A stretch of 18,272 nt of DNA from UBA1189 sp045612925 (GCA_045612925.1 JAZKZX010000062.1:1-18272); one strand, 5' to 3'; numbered from the stretch's first letter, positions 4,224-11,503 are shown. The notes: generated by a model not told the origin, from the letters alone. Numbers and translations are program-made.

Positions 4224-6041
4224 CTAACAGTTCACCGCCTCCTTGATGCACTCCACGATATAGCGCACATCGTCGTCAGTCACATAGGGGCCTGCGGGCA
4301 GGCAGAAGCCCACCTTGAAGATATCCTCCTCTATGCCATTGGTATATATAGGAGCTCCCTTGTATACCGGCTGCTTGTGCATAGGCTTCCATACGGGGCG
4401 GCACTCCACCTTCTTGTTGAGCATGAACACGCGCAGCGCCTCTACATTGTCGTTGGGCTGGCAGTCCGTAGTTGCCGATGTTACCTGCTTGATGACCCCC
4501 GCTGCACCACCCACAGCACTCTTGATGACCTCCTTGTAGGCGTTCTCCTGCCCGACCACCTTCACCTCGGGATCCAATGTAGCTGCACAGAGCCAGAAGT
4601 TGCTGTCGTAGCGCGGGTCGGCAGGCTGCTCGTGCAGGGTCACGCCCTTCACATCCTTGAGCAGCTCCTTGTATAGCTCCTGCACATGCTTGTGGTGTGC
4701 GATGTGCGCATCGAGCACCGTCATCTGTCCGCGTCCGATACCTGCACATACATTACTCATGCGGTAGTTATATCCGATAGCTGTATGCTCATAGTAGGGG
4801 TAGGCATCGCGCGCCTGTGTGGCATACCATATCACCGTGTTGGCATCAAGGGCAGCAGCCTCTCCTAAATCCTCCCCTGAGGGGAAGGACTTTATAGCCT
4901 CACCCTTTAGGGGGAGGTTGGAGGGGGCCCCATTACATATCAACGCGCCGCCACCCGAGGTGGTGATCATCTTGTTGCCGTTGAACGATAGCACGCCAAA
5001 GCGACCGAAGGTACCCAATACCTGTCCGTCGAAGCGCGATCCCATGCCCTCGGCAGCGTCCTCGACGACGGGGATCTCATACTTGTTGGCCACTGCCATG
5101 AGTCGCTCGCAGTCGTAGGGCATACCATAGAGCGCCACGGGGATGATAGCCTTGGGCTTGCGTCCTGTCTGCGCTATGCGGTCCTTGATAGCCTCTTCGA
5201 GCAGCACGGGGTCCATGTTCCATGTCTCCGCCTCACTGCCTACGAATACCGGCTTGGCGCCGAGGTAGGTGATGGGGTGTGACGATGCGCAGAAGGTGAA
5301 CGACTGTACCAGCACCTCATCGCCCGGGCCCACGCCACAGGCGATCAGCGCCAGGTGTACCGCTGCCGTACCTGCCGACAGGCACACCACCTTAGGAGCC
5401 TCTCCTAAATCCTCTCCTAAAGGAGAGGACTTCAAAGCCCCACCTAAATCCTCCCCTGAAGGGTAGGACTTCAAGTTAGGCAGTACATTACAGAATCTCT
5501 TGATAATCTCGACAACATGCTCTGTATTTGCAATTACCTCCTCATTGGTGAATCTTATTTCTATACACCCTCTCTCCTGCAAATACTTTGTTCTCTCGTC
5601 ATCTCTCTTGATTTGAACTGGTACATTGTGATATCCTCCATCAATCTCAATGCACAAGTTATTTTCGCAGCAGAAAAAGTCTGCAATACAATCACCAATG
5701 ATATGCTGTCTCCTAAACTTATGATCCAGGTTCTTACCTTTTAACAGATTCCAAAGAGCGCTTTCTGCATCTGTTGGATTCTTTCTGTGCTCTTCCGCAT
5801 ACTCTTTCAACACCCCATAAAGCATAGGGTCTGCAGAATGCACCCCCACATAGCCCTTCCCTTTAGGGGAGGGTTGGGAGAGGCTCCCTACAAACTGCTC
5901 CAGGTCGTGCTCAAAAGCAGTCACATTCGGTCCCATGGGCACCACCCAATTGGTATCGAAGGCCTCCTTCACATATTTCTGTTCCGCTCCCTCTTCTGAC
6001 ATGTGTGCCAAGCAGAGGTATATCATCTTTCTGTCTTCCAT
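4224..6041 (-). CDS. DegT/DnrJ/EryC1-type PLP aminotransferase with two in-frame insertions
   Basis: The host protein is a fold-type I PLP aminotransferase of the sugar/cell-surface DegT family. Such enzymes usually transfer an amino group to a nucleotide-keto-sugar. Host sequence covers residues 1-52, 217-369 and about 401-605. The phosphate-binding strand CLSAGTAAVHL, the PLP-binding aspartate D328 (VEDAAEG) and the catalytic lysine K357 (LSFNGNKM) are all present. The first insertion (about 53-216) contains a DUF559 nuclease domain; the second (about 370-400) is a short proline/glycine-rich repeat peptide. Family members are usually near 400 residues, so the 605 here is explained by the insertions. 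The frame stays open throughout. The start is uncertain: M1 at 6041 or M6 at 6026, where the family-typical MIYLCLAHM begins. Whether the enzyme still folds is unknown. Confidence 0.88.
   Translation of the reverse strand: MEDRKMIYLCLAHMSEEGAEQKYVKEAFDTNWVVPMGPNVTAFEHDLEQFVGSLSQPSPKGKGYVGVHSADPMLYGVLKEYAEEHRKNPTDAESALWNLLKGKNLDHKFRRQHIIGDCIADFFCCENNLCIEIDGGYHNVPVQIKRDDERTKYLQERGCIEIRFTNEEVIANTEHVVEIIKRFCNVLPNLKSYPSGEDLGGALKSSPLGEDLGEAPKVVCLSAGTAAVHLALIACGVGPGDEVLVQSFTFCASSHPITYLGAKPVFVGSEAETWNMDPVLLEEAIKDRIAQTGRKPKAIIPVALYGMPYDCERLMAVANKYEIPVVEDAAEGMGSRFDGQVLGTFGRFGVLSFNGNKMITTSGGGALICNGAPSNLPLKGEAIKSFPSGEDLGEAAALDANTVIWYATQARDAYPYYEHTAIGYNYRMSNVCAGIGRGQMTVLDAHIAHHKHVQELYKELLKDVKGVTLHEQPADPRYDSNFWLCAATLDPEVKVVGQENAYKEVIKSAVGGAAGVIKQVTSATTDCQPNDNVEALRVFMLNKKVECRPVWKPMHKQPVYKGAPIYTNGIEEDIFKVGFCLPAGPYVTDDDVRYIVECIKEAVNC
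4857..4931 (-). repeat. Short in-frame palindromic insertion, no cargo
   Basis: On the minus strand this segment consists of a left unit (CCTCCCCCTAAAGGGTGAGG) joined directly, at GGCTAT/AAAGTCC, to a right unit with the palindrome CCTTCCCCTCAGGGGAGG and the tail GATTTAGGAGAGGCT. Both units match the two ends of the nuclease-bearing insertion at 5395-5887 in the same order. It adds about 25-30 residues (peptide SFPSGEDLGEA) just after the PLP lysine region, between GGGALICN and the family's IWYATQARD. It appears to be the same element without its nuclease. Confidence 0.75.
5395..5887 (-). mobile_element. DUF559 nuclease-bearing repeat element inserted in frame
   Basis: The element is bounded by an 11-bp perfect inverted repeat, GGAGCCTCTCC at 5395-5405 and its complement at 5877-5887. 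Inside lie hairpins at 5411-5428 (CCTCTCCTAAAGGAGAGG, perfect), 5450-5467 and 5854-5873. The interior (about 5481-5831) encodes a DUF559 domain, residues 71-187 of the host ORF. Its features are EHRKNPTDAESALWNLL, KFRRQHIIGDCIADFFC, CIEIDGGYHN and IRFTNEEV. DUF559 belongs to the PD-(D/E)xK/Vsr-like nucleases, and D121, E132 and D134 are candidate catalytic residues. The interior is visibly more AT-rich than the host gene. An internal ATG (M73, MLYGVLKEYAEE) could allow separate translation. No target duplication is evident. Mobility is inferred. Confidence 0.78.
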
Positions 6042-6077
6042 AATGGTATTTTTTTGAGGTCTTTTGACTCTATTTTG

Positions 6078-6108
6078 CGAATGTACATAGAATCCTTGAT
6101 ATTACAAA
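6078..6108 (-). promoter_or_regulatory. Promoter of the aminotransferase gene
   Basis: On the minus strand TTTG (6105-6108) is followed after 19 nt by TACATTCG (6078-6085), one base off TAnnTTTG. It lies about 37 nt upstream of ATG 6041, giving a short leader and allowing either start codon. Confidence 0.6.
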
Positions 6109-6238
6109 AGAAAAGGTTAAAAAGTTTTCGGATGATGGCTCTTTGGCCTCCTGCGGACTCAATAGACCTGGCAGACTTTCGCACGCGTTACACATGTGCA
6201 TGCCTCCGGATGAAATAAGCAGCAAATGACAAATGTCC

Positions 6239-6279
6239 ACCGTAGGGGATCCCTCGTGGGTGCCCTACAGGCTCACAGC
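6239..6279 (-). repeat. Dispersed repeat GAGCCTATAGGGC, copy C
   Basis: The minus strand reads TGTGAGCCTGTAGGGC, then ACCCACGAGGGATCCCCTA. TAGGG and CCCTA can pair. It follows the acyltransferase stop codon (6280-6282) directly, as copy B follows the aminotransferase stop. The rest of 6042-6238 holds the aminotransferase promoter and no recognised gene. Confidence 0.5.
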
Positions 6280-7266
6280 TCATTTCAATCCCAGCCAACT
6301 GCTGATCCTTTCTCCGCATATCTTGTCGCCCATATAGCAACACCCCAGACTTACCAGCACAACTGTAGCAGATGAGAATGGCCAGGGAAGAACTGTATAG
6401 TAAGGTACTTTGTCCAAGATTGTCATGACCATGATATGGCATAGATAGATACCAAAAGAGTAGTCGCCAAGTAAACGGAAGAATCGACTCTTTACATCCA
6501 TATCGGGCCTGTTAAGTATTGTATATACGATCAGAATAAATAGCGCACTTGTCAAGAACGAGCTTAGCTTGATTTGACTACCACAGTTACCCTCGCCGAG
6601 CAAGAACCATCCGTACCCCTCTGCCATTTGTAACACGATGGACGCCACATACAATATGGTCAAAGTCTTCAGGGAGTAGTCTGGGTGGATGATTCGATTA
6701 CCCAGGAGTAATCCTAAATAGTAAAAGGTAAACCATCTCAGACATGCATCAGACCAGAAAATCCTTGCATATACATGAAGTTCTACCCCTGTCAGCAAGC
6801 CGTAATATACAAAGATTATCGTCGAGATAGGAGCTACCAGCCAACCAAGATGACGATACTTAGACTTGGCTAATCGGCCCAGCCACGGAGTAAGCAGCAC
6901 GAACTGTATATACACCAGAATGTAGTACATCATCCATGCCGAATCTGCAATGATGAGGTTCTTTGCTATCAAAAGCATATCACCCCCCTTTTGCAAGGTA
7001 TAAAGTATTGTCCAAACGACATATGGGATCAGCACCCGTAAGATTCTTTTTTTCGCAAAGGCATACCAATTGTCATTTTCTATCTTCGTCAGATAACCAG
7101 AAAGGAACAGGAATGTCGCAACGCCAAAGTTGATGAATGGCCTACCAAACACCTGCCATTCCCCTGAAGGAGAGGTGTGAATCATTACGACGGCAATGAT
7201 GGATAAGGCTCGAAAGAACTGTATCATGCCATTTCGAGTCTTTGGTTTTGATATGCTTGTTGTCAT
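6280..7266 (-). CDS. Acyltransferase family 3 membrane protein
   Basis: This 328-residue integral membrane protein belongs to the acyltransferase-3 (OafA/WecH-like) family, whose members O-acetylate or otherwise acylate cell-surface polysaccharides. The family signature is at the N-terminus: FFRALSIIAVVMIHTS with the conserved histidine of the first membrane segment, then FINFGVATFLFLSGYL and the basic loop KKRILRVLIPYVVW. About ten hydrophobic segments follow, ending near the SFGIYLCHIMVMTIL segment. The substrate cannot be read from sequence. It lies 52 nt downstream of mgtE on the same strand and may be co-transcribed. Its base composition is more AT-rich than mgtE and rsmA, which suggests a separate origin. 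The start at 7266 (MTTSISK) is weakly supported; M14 (MIQFFRAL) is possible. Confidence 0.85.
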   Translation of the reverse strand: MTTSISKPKTRNGMIQFFRALSIIAVVMIHTSPSGEWQVFGRPFINFGVATFLFLSGYLTKIENDNWYAFAKKRILRVLIPYVVWTILYTLQKGGDMLLIAKNLIIADSAWMMYYILVYIQFVLLTPWLGRLAKSKYRHLGWLVAPISTIIFVYYGLLTGVELHVYARIFWSDACLRWFTFYYLGLLLGNRIIHPDYSLKTLTILYVASIVLQMAEGYGWFLLGEGNCGSQIKLSSFLTSALFILIVYTILNRPDMDVKSRFFRLLGDYSFGIYLCHIMVMTILDKVPYYTVLPWPFSSATVVLVSLGCCYMGDKICGERISSWLGLK

Positions 7267-7318
7267 CGTGCTTAAGGTGCTATGTCTGTCAAATCATCTA
7301 ACAGATAAGGCCATCGCG

Positions 7319-8677
7319 TTACGCCAGCCATACGGTGATGCCCATGTAGATGAGCATGCCGATGATGTCGTTGGTGATGGAGATAAAGGGACCTGTGGCG
7401 ATGGCGGGGTCTATCTTGAGCTTCTCCAAGGTCATGGGCACGAAGGTGCCGAACAGGGCGGCGAACATCACCACGCAGAAGAGCGAGAGGCTCACCGAAT
7501 AGGTGGCGGGAGAGCCCATGCCATAGCGCCACCAGTTGTAACCAAACACGGCGAGTGAGATGATGGCGGCGTTGATGAGCGATACCATAGACTCCTTCAC
7601 AATCTGACGACCGGTATTGCTGATGTCGAGCGAGTTGTTGGCCAGACCCTGCACGACGATAGCCGAGGCCTGCGTACCGACGTTACCACCCGTAGCACCG
7701 ATGAGGGGGATGAAGAGCGCCATCTCGGGGTAGGAGGCAAAGACGCCATCGAAGAGACCGAGGATGGCTGATGTGCCGAGTCCGCCCACCATGCCGATGA
7801 GCAGCCAGGGGAGACGGGCGCGGGTCTGCTTGATGATGCTGTCGTCGCTCTCTACATCTTGCGAAAGACCTGATGCCAACTGGTAGTCGCGCTCGGCGAG
7901 CTCGCGCATCTCGTCCATGACATCGTCGACGGTGATCTGACCCACGAGGCGGCCTATGCTGTCGATGACGGGTACCGACACGAGGTTGTACTTCTCGATG
8001 AGCTGTACCACCTCCTCAACGGGGGTGTCTACATGGATGCTGATGAGGTCCTTGTCCATCACATGCTTTACCTTCGATACCGAGGGGTTGGTGATCATCT
8101 TCTTCAGGGGGAACACGCCCTGCAGGCGCTCTTCGTCGTCGACGACATAGACATTGTAGATCTCGTCGCGGTCTTCGGCTTGCAGGCGCATCTCGCGCAG
8201 GCAGTCGGGCATGGACCAGTTCTCATTCACGATAACCATCTCGGTACCCATGATACCACCGGCGGTGTCCTCGTCGTACTTGAGGAGGTCGACGATGTCG
8301 CCCGCCTGCTCGATGTCTTCGATGTGGGCAAGGATCTCCTCTTGCTTGTCCTCGTCCATGTCGCGAATGATGTCGACGGCGTCGTCGGTGTCCATGTAGT
8401 CGATGAACTTGCGGGCGATGGTCTCGGAGGGCACCTCCTCGAGGAGTTCGTTACGGGCGTCCTCGTCCATCTCGATGAGCACATCGGCGGCATCCTCGCC
8501 TTCGAGCAGGTGATAGATGTATCGGGCATCCTCGATAGACATGTCGTCGCACATCTCGGCGATGTCGGCGGGGTGCATCTCGGCAAGCCGTTGCTTCAGT
8601 TCATCGGCTTGCTTGCTCTCGACGAGCTGCTCGATCTGCTCGATATATTCGCGGGTCAGGATAATGGAATCTTTCAT
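7319..8677 (-). CDS. mgtE: MgtE-type magnesium transporter
   Basis: This 452-residue protein is a Mg2+ channel/transporter of the inner membrane, gated by cytoplasmic Mg2+ sensing. The order is typical. An acidic superhelical N-domain (about 1-125; repeated MDEDARNELL and MDTDDAVDIIRDMDEDKQEE) is followed by two CBS domains (about 125-250; DTAGGIMGTEMV, HVMDKDLISIHVDTPVEEVV, LVSVPVIDSIGRLVGQIT) and then a connecting helix. The membrane domain contains FIPLIGATGGNVGTQASAIVV and ends in ITNDIIGMLIYMGITVWLA, with the conserved pore aspartate in TND. The start at 8677 (MKDSIILTREY) is preferred over the ATG at 8734 because GAGGA lies just upstream and the extra 19 residues come from repeat DNA. 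It is directly downstream of rsmA. Confidence 0.95.
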   Translation of the reverse strand: MKDSIILTREYIEQIEQLVESKQADELKQRLAEMHPADIAEMCDDMSIEDARYIYHLLEGEDAADVLIEMDEDARNELLEEVPSETIARKFIDYMDTDDAVDIIRDMDEDKQEEILAHIEDIEQAGDIVDLLKYDEDTAGGIMGTEMVIVNENWSMPDCLREMRLQAEDRDEIYNVYVVDDEERLQGVFPLKKMITNPSVSKVKHVMDKDLISIHVDTPVEEVVQLIEKYNLVSVPVIDSIGRLVGQITVDDVMDEMRELAERDYQLASGLSQDVESDDSIIKQTRARLPWLLIGMVGGLGTSAILGLFDGVFASYPEMALFIPLIGATGGNVGTQASAIVVQGLANNSLDISNTGRQIVKESMVSLINAAIISLAVFGYNWWRYGMGSPATYSVSLSLFCVVMFAALFGTFVPMTLEKLKIDPAIATGPFISITNDIIGMLIYMGITVWLA

Positions 8678-8695
8678 TGTTCCTCTTTTTCGTTT

Positions 8696-8731
8696 CGGAG
8701 CGCTCAGAGTTCTCGGAGTACTCAGATTAAT
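8696..8731 (-). repeat. 9-nt tandem repeat between rsmA and mgtE
   Basis: Units CGGAGCGCT, CAGAGTTCT, CGGAGTACT and a partial CAGATTAAT run at exactly 9-nt spacing across the rsmA stop codon (8727-8729). Units contain small palindromes (GAGCGCTC, GAGTACTC). The period is the same as in the array inside hemW at 10522-10593. Confidence 0.6.
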
Positions 8732-9515
8732 CAACTATCTTTATTCCTTCAATCATCTTCGTCAGCCCGATGAAGTCGGCCACGGAGAGCTGCTCGGGGC
8801 GCTTGTTGAAGATCTCGTCGGCCAGGATGGGATGACCGGCGGGCACGAGGGGCTTGATGGAGTTGCGCAGGGTCTTGCGGCGCTGGTTGAAGGTGGTCTT
8901 CACGACACGCTTGAAGAGTGCCTCGTCGCAGCCCAGGTCGGTGACGGCGTTGCGGCGCATGGAGATGACGGCGCTCTTGACCTTGGGGGGAGGGTTGAAG
9001 ACGCCCTCGCTCACGGTGAAGAGGTACTCGACATCGTACCATGCCTGCACGAGCACGCTCAGTATGCCGTAGGTCTTGCTGCCCGGGGGGGCTGCCAGGC
9101 GCTGGGCTACCTCGCGCTGGATCATGCCAGTGCACAGGGGGATGCGCTCTTTGTTGTCGAGCATCTTGAAGAAGATCTGGCTCGAGATGTTGTAGGGGTA
9201 GTTGCCGGTGAGCACGAAGGGGCTACCGCCAAAGAGGTCATCTAAAGACATCTTCAGGAAGTCGTCCTCGATGATGTGACCCTCCAGTTGTGGGAAGTGC
9301 TCATGAAGGTAGGCGACCGACTCATAGTCAATCTCCACTACGTCTACCGTACGCTCTTTAGGGATAAGATACTGGGTGAGCACACCCATGCCAGGGCCTA
9401 CCTCAAGGATGGGTAGTGAGGGGCACTTGTCGACAGTGTCTGCTATGGCCTTCGCTATGGAGAGGTCTTTCAGAAAGTGCTGTCCCAGAAACTTTTTGGG
9501 CTTTACCTGTTTCAT
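8727..9515 (-). CDS. rsmA: 16S rRNA A1518/A1519 dimethyltransferase
   Basis: This 262-residue SAM-dependent enzyme (RsmA/KsgA) dimethylates two adjacent adenines in the last helix of 16S rRNA during 30S maturation. The N-terminus VKPKKFLGQHFLKD is the family signature. Motif I is ILEVGPGMGVLTQYL, the acidic motif II VVEIDYESV, the catalytic NYPY is in LTGNYPYNISSQIFF, and FNPPPKVKSAV lies in the C-terminal half. Length is normal. The start is ATG 9515: upstream in-frame sequence is the reversed hemW gene end and is not conserved, and a promoter box lies at 9568-9575. It is followed by mgtE, with about 50 nt of repeat-containing spacer. Confidence 0.96.
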   Translation of the reverse strand: MKQVKPKKFLGQHFLKDLSIAKAIADTVDKCPSLPILEVGPGMGVLTQYLIPKERTVDVVEIDYESVAYLHEHFPQLEGHIIEDDFLKMSLDDLFGGSPFVLTGNYPYNISSQIFFKMLDNKERIPLCTGMIQREVAQRLAAPPGSKTYGILSVLVQAWYDVEYLFTVSEGVFNPPPKVKSAVISMRRNAVTDLGCDEALFKRVVKTTFNQRRKTLRNSIKPLVPAGHPILADEIFNKRPEQLSVADFIGLTKMIEGIKIVD

Positions 9516-9567
9516 TCCGTTTATAACTGTCGTCCATAATGGGATTACCAATTCTCTGTAGAATGTG

Positions 9568-9575
9568 CAAAAATA
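9568..9575 (-). promoter_or_regulatory. Promoter -7 box of rsmA
   Basis: The minus strand reads TATTTTTG, matching TAnnTTTG, about 53 nt upstream of the rsmA start. It lies in the 127-nt gap after hemW and probably starts a separate rsmA-mgtE transcript. Confidence 0.55.
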
Positions 9576-9642
9576 AGCATTTCTTTTGGGAAAATGGTAA
9601 AATGGGGGATGTTTTTTCTGCGAGAATTTATATAACCTACCT

Positions 9643-10830
9643 TTAAAAGAGGAGGTCGCGCATGTCGGCATCGCTGATGAGGATGCTCTCGGGGGTGAGG
9701 CGGAGGTGGTCGTCGGGGGTGTGGACGAGTTGCCCTCTGTCGATATAGGGCGTGGCACAACGTAGGCAGTGGGCGTGGTAGGTGTCGCCAAGGTCGGCCT
9801 TGAGCTTGGTGAGGTCGATGCCGCGTGAGGTGCGCAGCTCGGTGATGATGCGCTCATCGTAGCGCTCGTCGGTGGTGAGGTGCTCGACCTCGTGGGGCAC
9901 ATCGTGGCCCTGCGGCGTGGTGAGGTAGTCGGTGAGGCTGCTGAGATTCCAGCGGCGGGCATTGCCGTCGTAGGAGTGGGCACCGGGACCGATGCCGAGG
10001 TAGGGGGTGCCCTGCCAGTAGCTGCTGTTGTGGCGCGAGTGGTAGCCGGGGAGGGCGAAGTTGGAGATCTCGTAATGCTCGTAGCCGGCAGCGAGGAGCT
10101 TCTCTCTCAGCAGTTGGAATGACTGCACGCTCTGCTCCTCGTCGATGGGGGCTACGAGGCCTTGTTCGTGCATGCGCCATAGGCGGGTGCCCTCCTCGTA
10201 GGTGAGGTGGTAGGCCGAGATGTGCTTGACGCCGAGTGCGATGGCTTGGTCGAGGCTGTAGGACCAGTCGGAAAGGCTCTCGCCGGGGAGCCCGTAGATG
10301 AGGTCGATGCTGATGTTGGTGAGGCCGGCCTGCTGCAGGCGGTGTACGGCGTCGATGGCCTCCTGCGCGGTGTGGCGGCGACCGACGAGGCGTAGCGTGC
10401 GGTCGTGGAAGGATTGTATGCCGAGGCTGACACGGTTGATGGGGAGGGTGCGCAGCCCCTGTATGTACTCTTCGGTGAGGTCGTCGGGGTTGGCCTCGAG
10501 GGTGACCTCGGGGGGGCATAGATGGTCTAGACTTTCTAGATGCTCTAGACTTTCTATATGCTCTAGATATTCTAGATTTTCTAGATTAGCTAGATCTTTT
10601 AGGGTGGCTATGATTTGCTGTAGCTCGTGGATGGTGAGTGTTGAGGGGGTGCCGCCACCGAAGTAGAGGGTCTTGATAGGCTCTCCACGCAGCTCGGGCA
10701 GGCGATGGCGCAGCTCGCGGCACACCATGTCGACATAGGCTGTGCGGTGGGCAAGCAGGGTGGTGGAGTAGAAGTCGCAATAGGCGCATCTACTCTGACA
10801 GAAGGGGACATGGATATAGATCCCTGCCAT
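9643..10830 (-). CDS. hemW: Radical SAM protein HemW (HemN-like)
   Basis: This 395-residue radical-SAM enzyme carries the Fe-S motif C11-x3-C15-x2-C18 in VPFCQSRCAYCDFYS. It also has the SAM-binding GGGTPS (58-63), TLEANPDD, LGIQSFHDRTL and IGPGAHSYDG. HemW proteins are often annotated as coproporphyrinogen III oxidase, but the family is better regarded as haem chaperones. The close spacing of the cysteine motif to the N-terminus fits HemW. Residues 80-103 are a run of eight Leu-x-x triplets encoded by a 9-nt tandem repeat, absent from typical family members. The start codon overlaps the stop of the upstream TRIC gene (TAATG), so the two are translationally coupled. Confidence 0.92.
   Translation of the reverse strand: MAGIYIHVPFCQSRCAYCDFYSTTLLAHRTAYVDMVCRELRHRLPELRGEPIKTLYFGGGTPSTLTIHELQQIIATLKDLANLENLEYLEHIESLEHLESLDHLCPPEVTLEANPDDLTEEYIQGLRTLPINRVSLGIQSFHDRTLRLVGRRHTAQEAIDAVHRLQQAGLTNISIDLIYGLPGESLSDWSYSLDQAIALGVKHISAYHLTYEEGTRLWRMHEQGLVAPIDEEQSVQSFQLLREKLLAAGYEHYEISNFALPGYHSRHNSSYWQGTPYLGIGPGAHSYDGNARRWNLSSLTDYLTTPQGHDVPHEVEHLTTDERYDERIITELRTSRGIDLTKLKADLGDTYHAHCLRCATPYIDRGQLVHTPDDHLRLTPESILISDADMRDLLF
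10522..10593 (-). repeat. 9-nt tandem repeat (8 units) inside hemW
   Basis: Eight consecutive 9-nt units of the form ATnnTCTAG (plus strand), such as ATGCTCTAG, ACTTTCTAG and ATATTCTAG, span 72 bp with no indels. On the coding strand each unit reads CTAGAnnnT and encodes Leu-Glu-x (residues 80-103). ATGCTCTAG and ACTTTCTAG each occur more than once. Because the unit is three codons, changes in copy number keep the frame. Confidence 0.85.
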
Positions 10831-11462
10831 TACTTCTGATGGTGGCGCTCTTCACCCTTGAGCGTGGGCAGGCTGATGTGGAACTTCACCGCCAGCACGC
10901 GCGAGAGGAATACGCATACACCGCATGAGATCTGTGTGACGATGGGGTCGGTACCCAAGCGACCGCATACCCAGTAGGCGAAACCACCCATGACGCAGGC
11001 CATGGCGTAGATGTCTTTGCGGAAGATAAGGGGTATCTCATTGATGAAGACATCGCGCAGCACACCGCCTGCCGCACCAGTGAAGGTACCCATGATGGTG
11101 GCTACCCAAAGGGGAAAGCCGGCATCGAGGGTCTTCTGTATACCTACGACAGCGAAGAGGGCAAGGCCGATGGCGTCGAAGATGAAGAAGGTGTTGTTCA
11201 TCCTTACCAAGTACTTGCTGAAGATCATGACCCACAGCAGGGCAAACGCAGTGATGATGAGGTAGATGGTGTTGCTCATCCAGAAGGGGGTGACATCGAG
11301 CAGTACGTCGCGGATGGTACCACCGCCGATGGCGGTGACGAGGCCTACGACATAGGCTCCGAAGAGGTCGAACTGCTTGGCTGACGCCAAACGAATACCA
11401 CTGATGGCAAAGGCAAAGGTGCCGATGAATTCGATAATGTCTACGAATGAAATGTTCATCAT
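10830..11462 (-). CDS. TRIC/UPF0126-family membrane channel
   Basis: This 210-residue membrane protein of the UPF0126 (YicG) family is related to trimeric intracellular cation (TRIC) channels, which conduct K+. Two homologous halves each carry the glycine-rich signature: AIGGGTIRDVLLD (about 44-56) and GAAGGVLRDVFIN (about 128-140). Roughly seven hydrophobic segments are visible and the C-terminal tail is short and charged. Two adjacent ATGs (11462 and 11459) could start translation. The gene lies 41 nt after mutS2 and its stop overlaps the hemW start, so mutS2, this gene and hemW look like one operon. Physiological role in bacteria is poorly known. Confidence 0.88.
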   Translation of the reverse strand: MMNISFVDIIEFIGTFAFAISGIRLASAKQFDLFGAYVVGLVTAIGGGTIRDVLLDVTPFWMSNTIYLIITAFALLWVMIFSKYLVRMNNTFFIFDAIGLALFAVVGIQKTLDAGFPLWVATIMGTFTGAAGGVLRDVFINEIPLIFRKDIYAMACVMGGFAYWVCGRLGTDPIVTQISCGVCVFLSRVLAVKFHISLPTLKGEERHHQK

Positions 11463-11503
11463 GTTGAGTTTCTATTTGTCAATTTACTATTTACGATTTT
11501 ATT

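Noticed and set aside
4370..4570. Aminotransferase residues about 491-540 (GQENAYKEVIKSAVGGAAG region) looked like a third insertion.
   Set aside because: The segment has host-like codon use, no palindromes and no repeat ends, so it is more likely a lineage-specific part of the enzyme.
7150..7190. CCTCTCC-TTCAGGGGA in the acyltransferase gene resembles the in-frame palindromic elements (peptide TSPSGEW).
   Set aside because: There is no paired second hairpin and no length expansion; the peptide fits the normal spacing between the family's histidine motif and the next membrane segment. Treated as chance.
8033..8773. A 246-codon plus-strand open frame opposite mgtE.
   Set aside because: Rich in Val/Leu/Asp/His from the complement of mgtE codons; a shadow frame without a ribosome site or family signature.
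9516..9983. N-terminal extension of rsmA to 9983.
   Set aside because: The extra residues are low-complexity Ser/Pro/Thr from another frame of hemW; the conserved RsmA start is at 9515.
10522..10593. CRISPR-like array in hemW because of short regular repeats.
   Set aside because: The 9-nt units have no spacers and are translated; no cas genes are present.
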